DNA of 64,000 bases from Forficula auricularia (GCA_024734495.1 JALMQS010000841.1:1101626-1165625); one strand, 5' to 3'. Positions 23,064 to 34,050 are shown, counted from the stretch's first letter. The notes: generated from the sequence alone by a model not told the origin. Numbers and translations are program-made.

Positions 23064-23071
23064 GTGTATGT

Positions 23072-23840
23072 GTATTATGATATAAGAGCCAGATTTAAGC
23101 CGATTAAATCAAAACAATTTATTAATTTAAAAATACAAAAATTTGTAGCTTCATGTTAAAAAAATTAGAAAGAAGCTTGATGTATGATGTATCAGCAAAG
23201 GCCACACCATTTGATTTCTCCTTAAAAATCAACAACTCTGCTACTCTCGTCAAGAAAATCTTTTCAAATTAAATCATCATTTACAGTTCAACTTTCCCAT
23301 GTTAATAATCGTATAGAAAAAATCTCAAAAACATTTACCTTGATAAAAAAAAAAAAACAATTGAAAATGATTTCAAGAATTCTTTATAAGGTGAGTTACG
23401 GAAAATAAGTAATATATTTAGAGAAATAAATTATTTTTTCAAAATGTCTCTGAATGGTCAAATTTTACATGAGCTCTCACTCTTAAATCAACCAATAAAT
23501 TAAAACAAAATTTCATATTTAGTTATTTTATATTGAAAGTAAGAGCTGATTAGACTTTGGTTGAAAACTCATCTCCCTTACTTCAAGTTTATTTACTCTT
23601 GACATTTTTCTAAAAATAATTATTATCTTTGAAAATATTTGATGTTCAAAGGAAAAAAATCTTTAAGATAAATAACCAAAAGTACAACAGTATTCTATTA
23701 GTGAAATAATCGTCTATTGGAAAAATTTAAATATATTTGATTAATTAGGAAGTTTTTAATTTTTAATATTTTTCATAACTATAAATATTCTGTTCTTAAA
23801 ATCTACATCTACAATTTAAATTGATAGAGATTTTCTTTAG
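23072..23840. other. noncoding AT-rich, nothing recognised
   Basis: No coding frame or RNA gene. The words CTCTGCTACTCTCGTCAAG (about 23231) faintly resemble the flank of the small hairpin family at 27.8 kb. Confidence 0.4.
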
Positions 23841-24125
23841 GAGACGGACTGGTATAAATATGCAATTGGATGTTGATGAAAGCAGTCCACGGTGGTTGTA
23901 AAAATAAGACTATAGAGGTTTTATTATTTTACATTTATTTATTAAACCGACGTTTCGGAGATTTATTCTCTCCTTCTTCAACTGACTTTTTGTTACCCTG
24001 AAGAAGGAGAGAATAAATCTCCGAAACGTCGGTTTAACAAATAAATGTAAAATAATAAAACCTCTATAGTCTTATTTTTTACAACCACCGTGGACTGCTT
24101 TCATCAACATCCAATTACAATTTAA
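23841..24125. mobile_element. Penelope-like fold-back (copy 1)
   Basis: Inverted arms 23864-23979 and 24000-24116 match almost perfectly over about 115 bp. The entry sequence GAGACGGACTGGTATAAAT is shared with the 48276 copy. Each arm contains TCTCCGAAACGTCGG or its inverse. Inverted long repeats with a GAAG...CCGAAACGT block are characteristic of Penelope-like retroelements. No reverse transcriptase is present, so this is a non-coding derivative. Confidence 0.75.
23992..24038 (+). ncRNA. hammerhead ribozyme-like motif (copy 1)
   Basis: The elements fall in hammerhead order. Stem I 5' side GTTACC (23992-23997) is followed by core CTGAAGA (23998-24004) and one extra A (24005). Stem II GGAGA/TCTCC (24006-24010, 24018-24022) encloses a 7-nt loop. 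GAAACGTC (24023-24030) supplies the second core strand, a palindromic ACGT that could pair between two molecules, and a GTC cleavage triplet. The stem I 3' side GGTTTAAC pairs as ACC/GGT plus GTT/AAC around a 2-nt bulge. The extra A between the core and stem II is a deviation and may abolish activity. The minus-strand arm has TTGAAGA instead of CTGAAGA. Confidence 0.5.
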
Positions 24126-24705
24126 ATCTTTTTAGAATTTTTTAATATTATTATTAAATATGTATATTTATATACCTATAGTTTGGTTTCTTAAAATGGT
24201 GCGTCCTCTCCAGTTTATTTAAATAAAATTCTACAGACTAACGAAAATTTTAGGTTCGCTTAAATATGTTTTTAGATCCGCTTAGGATCAATAAGTTATT
24301 AGAAATGTGAAGTGTTCGTTAAAAAATAATTTAATTATTGTGTAGATAAGTCAACAAGTTGTTATTTGTCAGTCACAATTCATTATCCACCTACGACATT
24401 GCCTTTTATGGTAGACTCATTGTCAATTAAATCTTCTTCCATCGATATCACTTTCAAATGTAATTTGAGTGAATCACCATGTACCTACTCTGCGAAGAGG
24501 CTTAGTTTCTAATGCTGAGGTGGCTCTGTACTAGTCATTCGACACAAAAGTTAGTCATATTGTAACTTGGATGCAGCTGACCCGAGTAGTTTAGCTATAT
24601 ACTATTTGGCCACGAGACTGCGTAGTGCCAAGAACCACTTAGCAATAATAAACAATTTTTTTTTCAAATTTTGAAAATACGATACTAGGGACCACAAAAT
24701 GAAGT
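24126..24705. other. noncoding, nothing recognised
   Basis: AT-rich with a moderately complex patch at 24360-24600. No frame, repeat or RNA gene could be supported. Confidence 0.4.
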
Positions 24706-25435
24706 CAATACAAAAAATAATTTTTAAGAAAAAAATAAAACCGACTTCAAAAAATTAAATACAACAAATAAAATACACTAAAAGTTATAAAATAATTATT
24801 ATCTTATTTAGTTACAAGTAAACTACTAAATATTAACATGAAATTACTTTTTGAAGTCGGTGCCAAACAAACCATACCTATAAGCGAGTGTACCCGCCAA
24901 ACGTACTAAGTAAGATCCGTCGAGTGCGATTCATAAAAGGTATATGTTTGGCACCGTCTTCAAAAAGTAATTTCATGTTAATATTTAGTAGTTTACTTGT
25001 AACTAAATAAGATAATAATTATTTTATACCTTTTAGTGTATTTTATTTGTTGCATTTAAATTTTTTGAAGTCGGTTTTATTTTTTTCTTAAAAATCATTT
25101 TTATTTTTCTCTTTTTAGTGATGTTATTAATAGTGATCATATCATCAGAACTTGACCAAATTAATATGGCACCATCCCTAAAATACCCCTTTTCCAATAA
25201 AAAAAGAATCATCGAAATCGGTTCATAAACAAAGAAGTTAGGCCTGAACAAACTTAACAAAAAAGGTCTAATACCAATAAAAAAAATGGGACCAATCGGA
25301 AGCTAGACCGAACTCAATGCAAACATTTTTTTCAAAATTGGTTCACAATTGGCGGAGATATGAGGTAACATAGACACAAAAAAAAAAATATTCAGTCGAA
25401 TAGAGAACCTCCTCCTTTTTTGAAGTCGGTTAAAA
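24706..25435 (-). mobile_element. family P hairpin element (ACCGACTTC-type), copy 1
   Basis: An internal palindrome has arms 24738-24866 and about 24950-25073, each bounded by ACCGACTTCAAAAA or its inverse. It surrounds a centre with CCCGCCAAACGTACTAAG and GATCCGTCGAG. A body follows (25074-25435) that includes AGTGATGTTATTAATAGTG and ends TTTTTGAAGTCGGTTAAAAA. The same body lies at 40660-41040 in the opposite orientation. There is no coding frame. I do not know the superfamily. Confidence 0.75.
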
Positions 25436-27765
25436 ATGAGCATTCATTAAAGGCTTCTTAGATAAGGAAAAATAATTTTACCATGAGTATCAATTCAGCT
25501 ACTTTAGGATTATAAGGCATCATAACCACTGACTCCAAACACCTTCAATAACTAAAACACTATTTTGTTAGTTATATTTGTATCTGTTTTCAATTAATGT
25601 TTAAGAGGTTTTTTAAAATGTTTATTCCTTCCAATTTCGTAAATTATTCACACGGATTTTTTTTAAGCTTTAGTTGATGAGATAAAAATCTTAGCTGAAG
25701 GCAAAATAACATTCCTGTTTCTTTCAAACAATTTGCTTAATGATTTCATTTGCTTACAGATTCTCTAAATTTCGGATTTTTATCTTTTAATTCTTTAGAT
25801 ACTCATCTGACTTCAACCCTTATAGTTTTTTATTAGACTTGTTTTCATTAAAAATATTTAGATAAACTGAAATTTTTAAAATATTTTTGCCTTTCTCGCT
25901 ATTCAAATCCTTAAATCATTTTTTTTCGAAACTTCAATAGCATCTTTCCAGTTACAATAAATTTTAAAACATTAAATTATTTTTAATATGCGATAATGTA
26001 AATTCAAAAAAAAAAATCTAGAAACATTTTCAATAAAATGACTTAAAAACCTACAAATCCCTAGGTTATATGTATGTAGATGTATAGAGACTTATACAAA
26101 CAAAATTTTCACATCTTCTTGTGTCTGTATCTTATTAAATTGTTGTGTATGCCACACGACTTCCACTCACCTCCTCTCTTTTGATTCTTCTTCTTTTTAC
26201 AAACATTTTCTTTCTTCTTTTAGGATTTCATCCATCCCCTGTTTGTCCAAAGGTTTCTTTTAATTAAACTATTATATTCTAGGCAAAAAATATCCCATTC
26301 AGATGATTGAATGAAATTACTATGAATATCTAATTAAACCCTCACTTGCAAATTTCTAAAACTTTCCAAACAAATTTAAATAAAACTTATAAACGTTATA
26401 AAAATAGTGAATTAAAAAAATTATTTCGAGGTTTTTGAGAAAATAATTAAACAATTTTAAACATTATAAGATAGAGGTTCTTAGTTGAACCAAAACATTG
26501 TATTGGGAATGTTTACCCCTCCCCAGTCCAACCTTGCTAAGTTTCAAATTTCATTGCTCTGGGATTCACCATTTTAGAGATATCTTTTTTTTTTTTGCAA
26601 AATACACACCCATATACACCATATTATATTTAGAACAGGTCAATGCTTGAAAAGTCTTTTTGGATTCATAGAGGTGCTTTCATGTTGTGAATTCAGGACA
26701 ACTTAAATCATGTATTTTCGTTGTTCGAATTCAATATGTTGAGAATTGGGATTAATAAAAAAAAAACTTGGCGGGATTTGAACATACTAACTGTTTGTTC
26801 CCTTGTATATTTATGTAATTTTATTTTTATTGGACGAGATATAAAGAATATCTATTAAAATTTGTGTCAAACCAGTCTTAGGACTGTATACTCCATGATC
26901 TTGATGAACATTTTCTCTAAACCCAAAAAAGTGATTTTTTTAAAACCAATATTTTGACGAATATTATTATTTATTTGTCAAATCTGTAAGGGCTTAAGTC
27001 GCAAAATTTGAACCATTTATTTCTGATTCATTACATTCTATTCCCAATATTAAGTTTGGTATAATAAAAAAATAATCTAATTCAAAATGATTGATTTATA
27101 TAAAAAAATACCTATATATTCCATAGATAACAAACATGTGTCGAAAGCTCATATTTATTAATAGGGATATCAAAATGTCAAGACACAGGTAAAAAAAATT
27201 AATCCTCAATTCTAAAAACTACGCTTGAAAATGACCTTTATGTGTGAAGTGAAATAATATATTCAACAAATTCATTCATAGAATAAAACGAGCGTGGAAT
27301 TGATTGAGTTTCATTACTGCCATGCCTACGTTCGACTCTAAGGTCATTTAGAAAAGAAAAAAAGAGAGAAAACCGGGTGTCATTCATGTATCAGACAAGC
27401 CAAGCGGATACTACGATATGATTTCGCTACTTATTTATCACGACAACATTGAAAAAAAAAATATTAAAAGAAACTGCACTTGGTTGGCTATTAATCTAAA
27501 TCCATATAGGAAATGTTCTCTTTTCATTTTATGAATTAAAAATAAATGAAAATGATAGCGTTGCGTCAAAAACAAGTCCAGTGATTGAGAGGCGTGGGAG
27601 AAATAAACCAGAAAAACATTGCATAAGAAATGAATAGCAATCGCTTTGAGATTTTCCTAGTCAACGATTTCTTGGCAATTGTATGGTTTTTAATCGGTAG
27701 CATGTTGATAACAAGTGAATAACAAATTACACGAATATTGCCAATTAGATGGATAGCTCAAGTGA
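25436..27765. other. noncoding region with one unique complex patch
   Basis: No gene was found. At 26526-26600 the text AGTTTCAAATTTCATTGCTC ... TTTTAGAGATATC resembles the phrase class seen in family M relics. At 26867-26905 CAAACCAGTCTTAGGACTG recurs at about 39184 (GAAACCAGTCTTAGAACTG), a dispersed repeat. The block 27250-27760 is unique and more complex (GAGCGTGGAATTG, AGACAAGCCAAGCGG), possibly regulatory. Confidence 0.4.
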
Positions 27766-27868
27766 AGGAGGCAATAAGGGAGTGTGTCTTCTGCTGGAAT
27801 TATAAATTTTTAATTTATTTATAATTCCAGCAGAAGACACACTCCTTATTGTCTCCTTCAATTTATAA
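27766..27868. mobile_element. small hairpin element with ~40-bp arms
   Basis: AGTGTGTCTTCTGCTGGAAT and its inverse, ATTCCAGCAGAAGACACACT, are separated by about 18 AT-rich bases. The arms extend through GAGGCAATAAGG and its inverse. It is related to 8270-8372. Its size and perfect arms suggest a recent hairpin MITE. Confidence 0.7.
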
Positions 27869-28077
27869 AAATTCTGCTACTCTTGGCAAAAAACTTTCAA
27901 TTTAATAGCTAAAGTGAGATGATTTTTAATCGGTACGCTGCGGAGGAAGTTTTCCTCTATATCGATGTATTTTTTGACTTTCTTTCTCAAGGATGAGCTA
28001 AGTCCCTTTTGCGCCCTCGCGCCAAATACTGATTGGTGCCTTTATATGCATTCAGCCCAAATTATTGAGGCCACAAC

Positions 28078-28478
28078 CAGTGGCGGATCATAAGCAAGGC
28101 GCACTAGGGCCCCGTCGAATATGGGGGCCCCCAAAATATATATAAAATTTCTGAAAATAGGTTAAACTATTTATCTACTATTATATTGAAGACGAACTAT
28201 TAAATAGTTTGAATTGCGAGCTTATTATTGAGAAATTCGCTAAAGAAAAATCTAGAAAAAACACATATAATTATAATGTTAATAATTATTATATTATAAT
28301 ATATATGTAGTATTATAAATTGTTGAAACATAAAAATAAGATTAATAAATTACATGTAAGAAATTAAAATTACGTTTTATATTTATAATACCTATTAATT
28401 AATTTCCAAAGACATTTTTGTTATCCGGGGCCTAATTTTTTTGCGCGTAGGGCCTTATATTGTCTTAATCCGCCACTG
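28078..28478 (+). mobile_element. hAT-type MITE, 401 bp, perfect 8-bp duplication
   Basis: The termini are CAGTGGCGGATCA and, inverted, TTAATCCGCCACTG, followed inside by GGGCCCC and GGGGCCT. The flanking duplication gccacaac is perfect (28070-28077 and 28479-28486). The interior is AT-rich and noncoding. Confidence 0.93.
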
Positions 28479-28499
28479 GCCACAACATTTTTTTACGTT

Positions 28500-28670
28500 T
28501 CAAGTTTTTTTTACAAAAAGAACTAATAGGTCGAATAATAAACAGTTTCAGCCGTTTTTGAGATATTTTGAAAAATACAAAGCATAAAAAAACAAAAACT
28601 TTTTAATGCTCGGTTACAAAATTACATCATATTTTATGTAGTAACGTAATAAGAGTGAGTTTACAAGAAG
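28500..28670 (+). repeat. diverged family M-like relic
   Basis: CAGTTTCAGCCGTTTTTGAG and ATATTTTGAAAAATAC are followed by TTTTTAATGCTCGGTTAC, paralleling the family M right end (GCCGTTTTTGAGATATTTCG ... TTTCATGCACGATTAC). The ends are not definable. It extends the family's history to older copies. Confidence 0.5.
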
Positions 28671-29400
28671 TTAAAAATGTAAATCTTTTAAAATAAGAGA
28701 CGATTGAAGGTGAATTGAAATTTTCTTAATTTTAAAAATAAATTTCTTCCTTATTTCTTTTAGCTTAAATTTTTTATGGTTCTTAATTAAGAAAAAATAT
28801 TTTGAAATTCTAGCGAGCAGAGGGTGGGGGAAGCATCACCAGATACATTCTTGTTCAAATATGTCGCAGCCAGAAGCAGCATCGGACTCCCATTTAATAG
28901 CTACACCTCATATAATGGGAGCCCCAACTATATAGACAACTGAATTGACTGATCAGTTAAGTGTATGCCTACCCTGCAGAAAAAAGGCGCAAGCCATTTT
29001 CCAATTTTTACTTTATCCAATGCGAAGCAGATAAAGTAACGGATCGGTCTCGCGTTAAGCGCGACTTCAAAGGGTCTTCAGGTAAAGACTACGGATCCAA
29101 TAGTCACAATCAGTTTTTTTTCCACACCGTTCAACCGATTAAAATAAAATTGAAAACCTACCATTACTTTAACAAAAGGAACCCTTATTAGTTTTTGGTA
29201 CATATCGACTCACAAACATTAGTACTTTATTCCAGTACTTTTTTAGTTTTTTCTAAATATCTTGAAAATGACTTAACAATTTTGATGAAATTTAATATTC
29301 TTTAATATATAAAGTCCTCGAGGACCTCAAAAAAGTTTATATAAAGTTTTTAGTAAAATATATTTTAAAGCACTTTACCCTAGAGTAAGATAGTTCTTTT
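28671..29400. other. noncoding; moderately complex block
   Basis: The interval 28810-29110 is GC-richer and contains inverted GACTCCCATT / AATGGGAGCC (about 28886-28924). A 76-codon plus frame (28961-29191) has no known domain. No gene is called. Confidence 0.35.
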
Positions 29401-29406
29401 TTAAAA

Positions 29407-29628
29407 TTATGTAGAATTTCCCACTTTATCCATGATTTTTCGCATTTGTTGGTACCAAAGCTTCAGCACTCCCTGCATTATTCCACGCTGTGTATAATTT
29501 GTTTTGTGAGCCTCCTTGCGTTCTTCCAACACTTCTTTCCCTTTATTATTTTCTTGGTCCACATTGTAGTCCAGTTGATGGCACTTGCTCTTAGAGTCGT
29601 TCAAGTCAGATATTTGGCCAACACTCAT
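29407..29628 (-). pseudogene. possible small coding exon or gene relic, 73 codons
   Basis: The minus-strand frame from ATG (29628) to TAA encodes a charged, hydrophilic peptide. It starts MSVGQISDLND, includes NVDQENNKGKEVLEERKEAH and ends LKLWYQQMRKIMDKVGNST. It uses GC-ending codons (GAC, AAG, TGC, CTG, GTG) more than its AT-rich surroundings, and its composition is protein-like rather than the Phe/Ile/Lys noise elsewhere. Stops lie immediately upstream in frame. I do not recognise a family. It could be a short gene, one exon, or a retrocopy fragment. Confidence 0.35.
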
Positions 29629-29649
29629 TTATCATATCCAGAAAACTGA

Positions 29650-30714
29650 GGTTGTACGAGCAAGCCATTATTATTAAAGTTGTAAACGTTAAGCCAAGCC
29701 TGTCTAACAACCTTCAAAAATATTCTAAGTTGTACTCTCTAAACCAAATATATTTTTATTGACTCTAGTTTTAATTTTCTATATTTTATATTATAAATTG
29801 ATGATTTTAAATATACTGCTAATAATAATAATTATACCAAAAGTGAGGTAACAAAAAGTTCTCCTAGGGCAGTAAAATACTCAAAATCTTCATTAGATTG
29901 AGATAAAATGCTCATCCATACCTTCAGTCCTTTTGTCATTATTTTTAATATAAATGTTCAAATTCCTGATAAAATCAAACTTTAAATTTTTAAAGAAATT
30001 AACTGGGACTGTCATCTATTAAATCGGAATTGTCATGAATAATTTTTATTAATCCAGAAAGGCCGTGTTCACTCTCTCGGAAATCGAACCCAAGTGCCAA
30101 AAATAGCAATCCGGGCCGGGCCTAATGGCTACTTGGTATCATTTTTTTTTTTTACAGAAACATACCTAATAATATTTAATTATGTGTTGACATCGTAGCA
30201 TTAATTAAAGAATGTATTATATAATTTAAAAGAAATTTTTTAATTTATTAAAAAGTTTAAGATTAAAAAAGTAAAAATAAAAATAAAACATTATTCATTC
30301 TTTAATATCATTAGAAAAAGTTTTTCTATTTTAGTTGAAAAACTTAACAAAAAGTACCTACTGTTTTCAGATACAATAGAGAATAGACTATTTATCTTGT
30401 TTAAACTTAATAGAAACTTTTTTGATAACTATCGACCAGAAATAATATTTCCTTTCCACTTTTTAAATAGAGGTTGTTTAAACATCGAAATAATTGTTTC
30501 TTTATCAAATAATTTCTCTTGCTTTTTTAAAATTATTTTAGTATCCCTACCCTTTATTACTAATGTATTAATTACTCCTCCTCCTTCTTCTTTATCTCTA
30601 TGATTGTTTTTCTTCAAATGCCTCACATCTCCGGATGTATAGCTCTCAGCCCACCTCTTCGGTACTTCGGTAGTCTATTAATTACTCCTACTATTTTTAA
30701 TTTTTAAATATTCG
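29650..30714. other. noncoding; one minus-strand tRNA-like SINE head
   Basis: Around 30058-30130, read on the minus strand, GCCCGGATTGCTATTTTTGG is followed by CACTTGGGTTCGATTTCC (B-box-like). A sibling sits at 35695-35765. The remainder is AT-rich; overlapping frames near 30400-30630 are low-complexity and are not called. Confidence 0.45.
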
Positions 30715-30922
30715 ATACGAACCCCGTCCCATCTCAATTGGCCCACCAATATTTTTTCTTTTTAAATAAAATTATGCTAATTCACGGTAAATTTAATTTA
30801 AATATTTATCTTTATTATCATTTGGAACAACATTTTAAACAATTTAAAACATTTTATTGTAACATTTAACTTAAAATTATTTTTAAATTGTTAAAAACAT
30901 ATTTTTATATAAAAAAATAGTT

Positions 30923-31104
30923 GGGGGTCAGATAGGCTAGGCGGTAGCGTATCATCCTGCTAACCAAGTGGACCCGGGCTCGAATCCGACTCTAGGCATT
31001 TGGCTAAAATCTGACCCCCGGGGTAGAGACAAAATTTAAAAAATATATAGTATCGTAAAATGGCTTATGGTTGGAAAGGCCGAAAAGCCAAAAAAAAAAA
31101 AAAA
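30923..31104 (+). mobile_element. poly-A tRNA-derived SINE (family S3) inside the Tc1-like element
   Basis: A-box-like ATAGGCTAGGCGGTAGC and B box CCGGGCTCGAATCCGAC lie about 40 bp apart near the 5' end. The body ends GGAAAGGCCGAAAAGCC and a run of about 16 A. The word aaaaatagtt occurs just before the head and just after the tail, consistent with a target duplication. It is a different family from S1 (different head and a poly-A tail). Confidence 0.88.
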
Positions 31105-31213
31105 TAGTTCTTTGCTTTTCACGAATTTTTTTTTCTTTGAATATGTGAAATAATCAAGTAGGCTTTGCCTTTTTCCAACAAAAGAAAGTTTATTTTGTTT
31201 ATTATTAGTAAAA

Positions 31214-31474
31214 ATGACTCGTGGAAAGGTTGTTGATGAAAAAATTCGCTCAATTATTATCAATTTATTTATAAAGGGAAAATCAAACGCGGAAATTGGC
31301 GATCTAGTTAATTTATCAAAGTTTACTGTCAGAAATATTATTCTAGTTTATAAAACAACGGGTACAATAGCTACAAAACCTCGGTATGCGTCGAAATCCA
31401 AAATATCAGATGCTGATAGACGGGCATTGAAGAAGATTATTAGAAAAAACAGGTGTTCGAACTATATAAAATAA
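31214..31474 (+). pseudogene. Tc1-like transposase, N-terminal DNA-binding fragment
   Basis: The 86-residue frame starts MTRGKVVDEKIRS. Residues about 12-50 form a helix-turn-helix typical of Tc1/Tc3 transposases (GKSNAEIGDLVNLSKFTVRN, then a basic stretch with YKTTGT). The second helical region begins near KISDADRRALKKIIRKN. A full transposase is about 340 residues; the rest, including all catalytic aspartates, is missing where the right inverted repeat begins. In its family this domain binds the terminal repeats. Whether the fragment is expressed, for example as a repressor, is unknown. Confidence 0.85.
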
Positions 31475-31639
31475 TTTTAAGTTAAATGTTACAATAAAAT
31501 GTTTTAAATTGTTTAAAATGTTGTTCCAAATGATAATAAAAATAAATATTTAAATTAAATTCACCGTGAATTAGCATAATTTTATTTAAAAAGAAAAAAA
31601 TATTGGTGGGCCAATTGAGATGGGACGGGGCTCGTATAT

Positions 31640-33219
31640 TCTCTATAAATCTTAAGATTTTAATGTTTTCGTGTCTTGATAGTAATACATATTATTTATT
31701 CTATTAAAATCAATTATTTTACTATAAATAAGCGAGCGAGCTTCCTTCTCTGAAGGCAGTGCCCTCTTCTACCCCTATAGAGGCACAGGGGTGATAGAGG
31801 GTGGCGATTCCCAGTAATCCCATTCAATTTCAGTGGAATTCACCCATTACCAGTTGTAATGGGTTGTCTGAAATATACCAACAAAATACTCTAACTAACC
31901 GCTCTACGATTTGATTAATTTGAGTGATTTTAAGGGACCGATGCTTCAAACAATATCAATTACCAATTAAAATTTAAATAAATTCATCAATGTTTTCAAT
32001 TTTTCCATATATATGACTCAAAAGGGGTGTAAAAATGCTTTAAGGGCGATAACAATGTACTCCACTAAAGTGAAATAAATTCTGTCGTTTTGGCTGCCGA
32101 TAAACAGGGGCTCAAACAATAATTAAATAAAGAATCAAGAAAAAATATTACTGAAATAAAGTAAAATATTTTTCTATTTTTTTCTAATAAATAGCTATTT
32201 TCTTGATATGATTTTAATTATATATTAAATATTTGAAGCCTTGTGAAGGACGCTTTTACAATATTTAGTAAAAAAATTTTTTTAATAAATAAATATAAAT
32301 AATTTGCCAACATGAATTGGATACTAAACCAACATAGCAGACTTGTTTGGAAAGGCTTTTAAGTGTAAAAGTGTTTTCATCATCGATAACAAGTATCTTA
32401 GCCTGTCTAGTGAAATAATTTTAAATAATTATAATTCTTTAACAAAGGTTATTTCAATTTTGGGATAAAGCTTACCGTTACTTTCAGACTAATAATTTTC
32501 TATCGTTTCGTATTTCATTACTCTCTGATTAACTGATGCTGAGCTATAGCTGCGGATATACACACACCGACCATTGAATTTTTGGTTTAGTTTTGGCTCT
32601 GACGCCCATAAAATCCGTTTTATTTTTCTTCACCCAGAGTTGCCAGACTTCGAAAATTGAACCTTCCTTACTTTACTTACATTCTGCGAATCAGATGTAA
32701 ACGTAACTAAATTTTAAAATATGATTTTTTTGAATAAAAATATTTTCCCTCACTGACTCAAATTTAGTGAATACATAGTCACCGAAAAACTTTACCTACT
32801 TCTCTTTTTCAAACTGCATTGTATCTTTCAGTTTACTTCTTTTTTCTTCTCCCCAAAAAATCATTTACTTCTGAGTCTATTAGTCTTGAAAAGTTATAAG
32901 GGATGTATTTACTTTTCTTAACATGATTTAAAGCCTAAACACTGCGAGGATTGCAAATTTCAAGTTATAGTTTTTTACCTGTGTAATGTACATTATTTAT
33001 TTCATTACACATATAATTAATTTTTAATGATTACAGTTTGAATAAAATTAATAGGCGTCTTTTCGTTTCCAAGGTGCCATTTGTTGATAACATAAATAAA
33101 AAACAAAAACATCGCTTATTACTTACTTTCCTAGGGGAGTACATCTACTTATATTTCTTGTGTCTTGGCAACCACAACTGTTGTAAAATCGACATACCTC
33201 CCGAAGAAGAGCGTAAGTA
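31640..33219. other. noncoding; two hairpins and a candidate regulatory block
   Basis: At 31762-31801 CCCTCT..TACCCCT pairs with AGGGGTG..AGAGGG around a 10-nt loop. At 31843-31863 CCCATTAC pairs with GTAATGGG around a 5-nt loop. Between 32520 and 32650 is unique sequence with GATGCTGAGCTATAGCTGC and CGCCCATAAAATCCG. No coding gene is supported. Confidence 0.35.
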
Positions 33220-33227
33220 CTTCTGAC

Positions 33228-33520
33228 CATATCCAGATTTAGGGAGGGGCGGGGGGGGGGGGGGTGCCATTCCTCCGGGCGGTTGAAAATATTATTAAAT
33301 TGTTGGTGGTAAAGTAAACCTAACTTTAGATATGTCTAATGCAATTGAATGTTTCTATGTAAAGGCGTAGTCAATTTCAAAACAATAAAGGAAATACTTC
33401 TAAATGTAATAAATTTACTAATCAAACATTATTATATATAATAAAGTGTAAAAGTAGCCTATATCCTAAACTAATGTTACATTGTCCCTCCCCTTGAAGA
33501 AAATCCTGGATCCGTCCATT
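33228..33520 (+). mobile_element. hAT-type MITE with poly-G tract
   Basis: The right end reads AATCCTGGATCCGTCC and the left end ATCCAGATTTAGGGAGGGG, an imperfect inverted match with a decayed left terminus. A perfect 8-bp duplication, cttctgac, flanks it (33220-33227 and 33521-33528). A long G run sits next to the left end and CCCTCCCC next to the right. Confidence 0.82.
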
Positions 33521-33528
33521 CTTCTGAC

Positions 33529-33779
33529 TAACAATCAAACTTGACTAAAATATATTTGTTATAATTTTCATAAATGCTCATTTTAAATTAAAATAAATCT
33601 TCATTGCCTATTTTGCAAGATCATGACAAAAAATTATCAAACTGATTACAAAATCTCATCATTAAAATTGTATCTAAATTAATTAACTTCTAGAAGGTTA
33701 TTTTCTGGTGACCGTCAGAATTTTTTTGGGGGAATTATAAAACATCAATGGCAAAAAGTTTTGTATAAATAAAGTTTTA
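33529..33779. other. noncoding AT-rich spacer
   Basis: Nothing recognised. Confidence 0.4.
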
Positions 33780-34050
33780 GGAACGAATGAGTCAGATGAA
33801 AATGTAAAGGTTGCCTCTCGCACAGGCAAAAATGCATTCTGCATGTTATAATTTATTAACACATTTGTGCTAATGGGGCGAGGCTATTTATACAAAAATA
33901 TATAAACAAAGGCCCATTTACAAGGATCTCTAGCGAGGCTTTTCAATTTGAAATGTCATTGAAAAGTGTGTAAATAAAATGGTATTTTAAACTGGAATAT
34001 CAATTTACTAAAGAAACATTTATAAAAATATAGTATGTCCCTTTATGAAT
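33780..34050. promoter_or_regulatory. unique block resembling a conserved noncoding element
   Basis: The interval contains GGTTGCCTCTCGCACAGGC, inverted-like GCATTCTGCATG, GCTATTTATAC (MEF2-type A/T core) and CTCTAGCGAGGC, with none of the homopolymer noise around it. No frame is open. The assignment rests on complexity and site-like words only. Confidence 0.25.

Larger units (their letters stand above)
30718..31634 (+). mobile_element. Tc1/mariner-like element with ~167-bp inverted repeats
   Basis: Arms 30718-30884 and 31469-31634 are inverted copies starting CGAACCCCGTCCCATCTC. Each is bordered by TA, the target used by Tc1/mariner elements. Between them are a SINE (30923-31104) and a short transposase N-terminal frame (31214-31474). 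No catalytic DDE region is present, so the element is internally deleted and can move only if a full transposase is supplied elsewhere. Confidence 0.9.
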
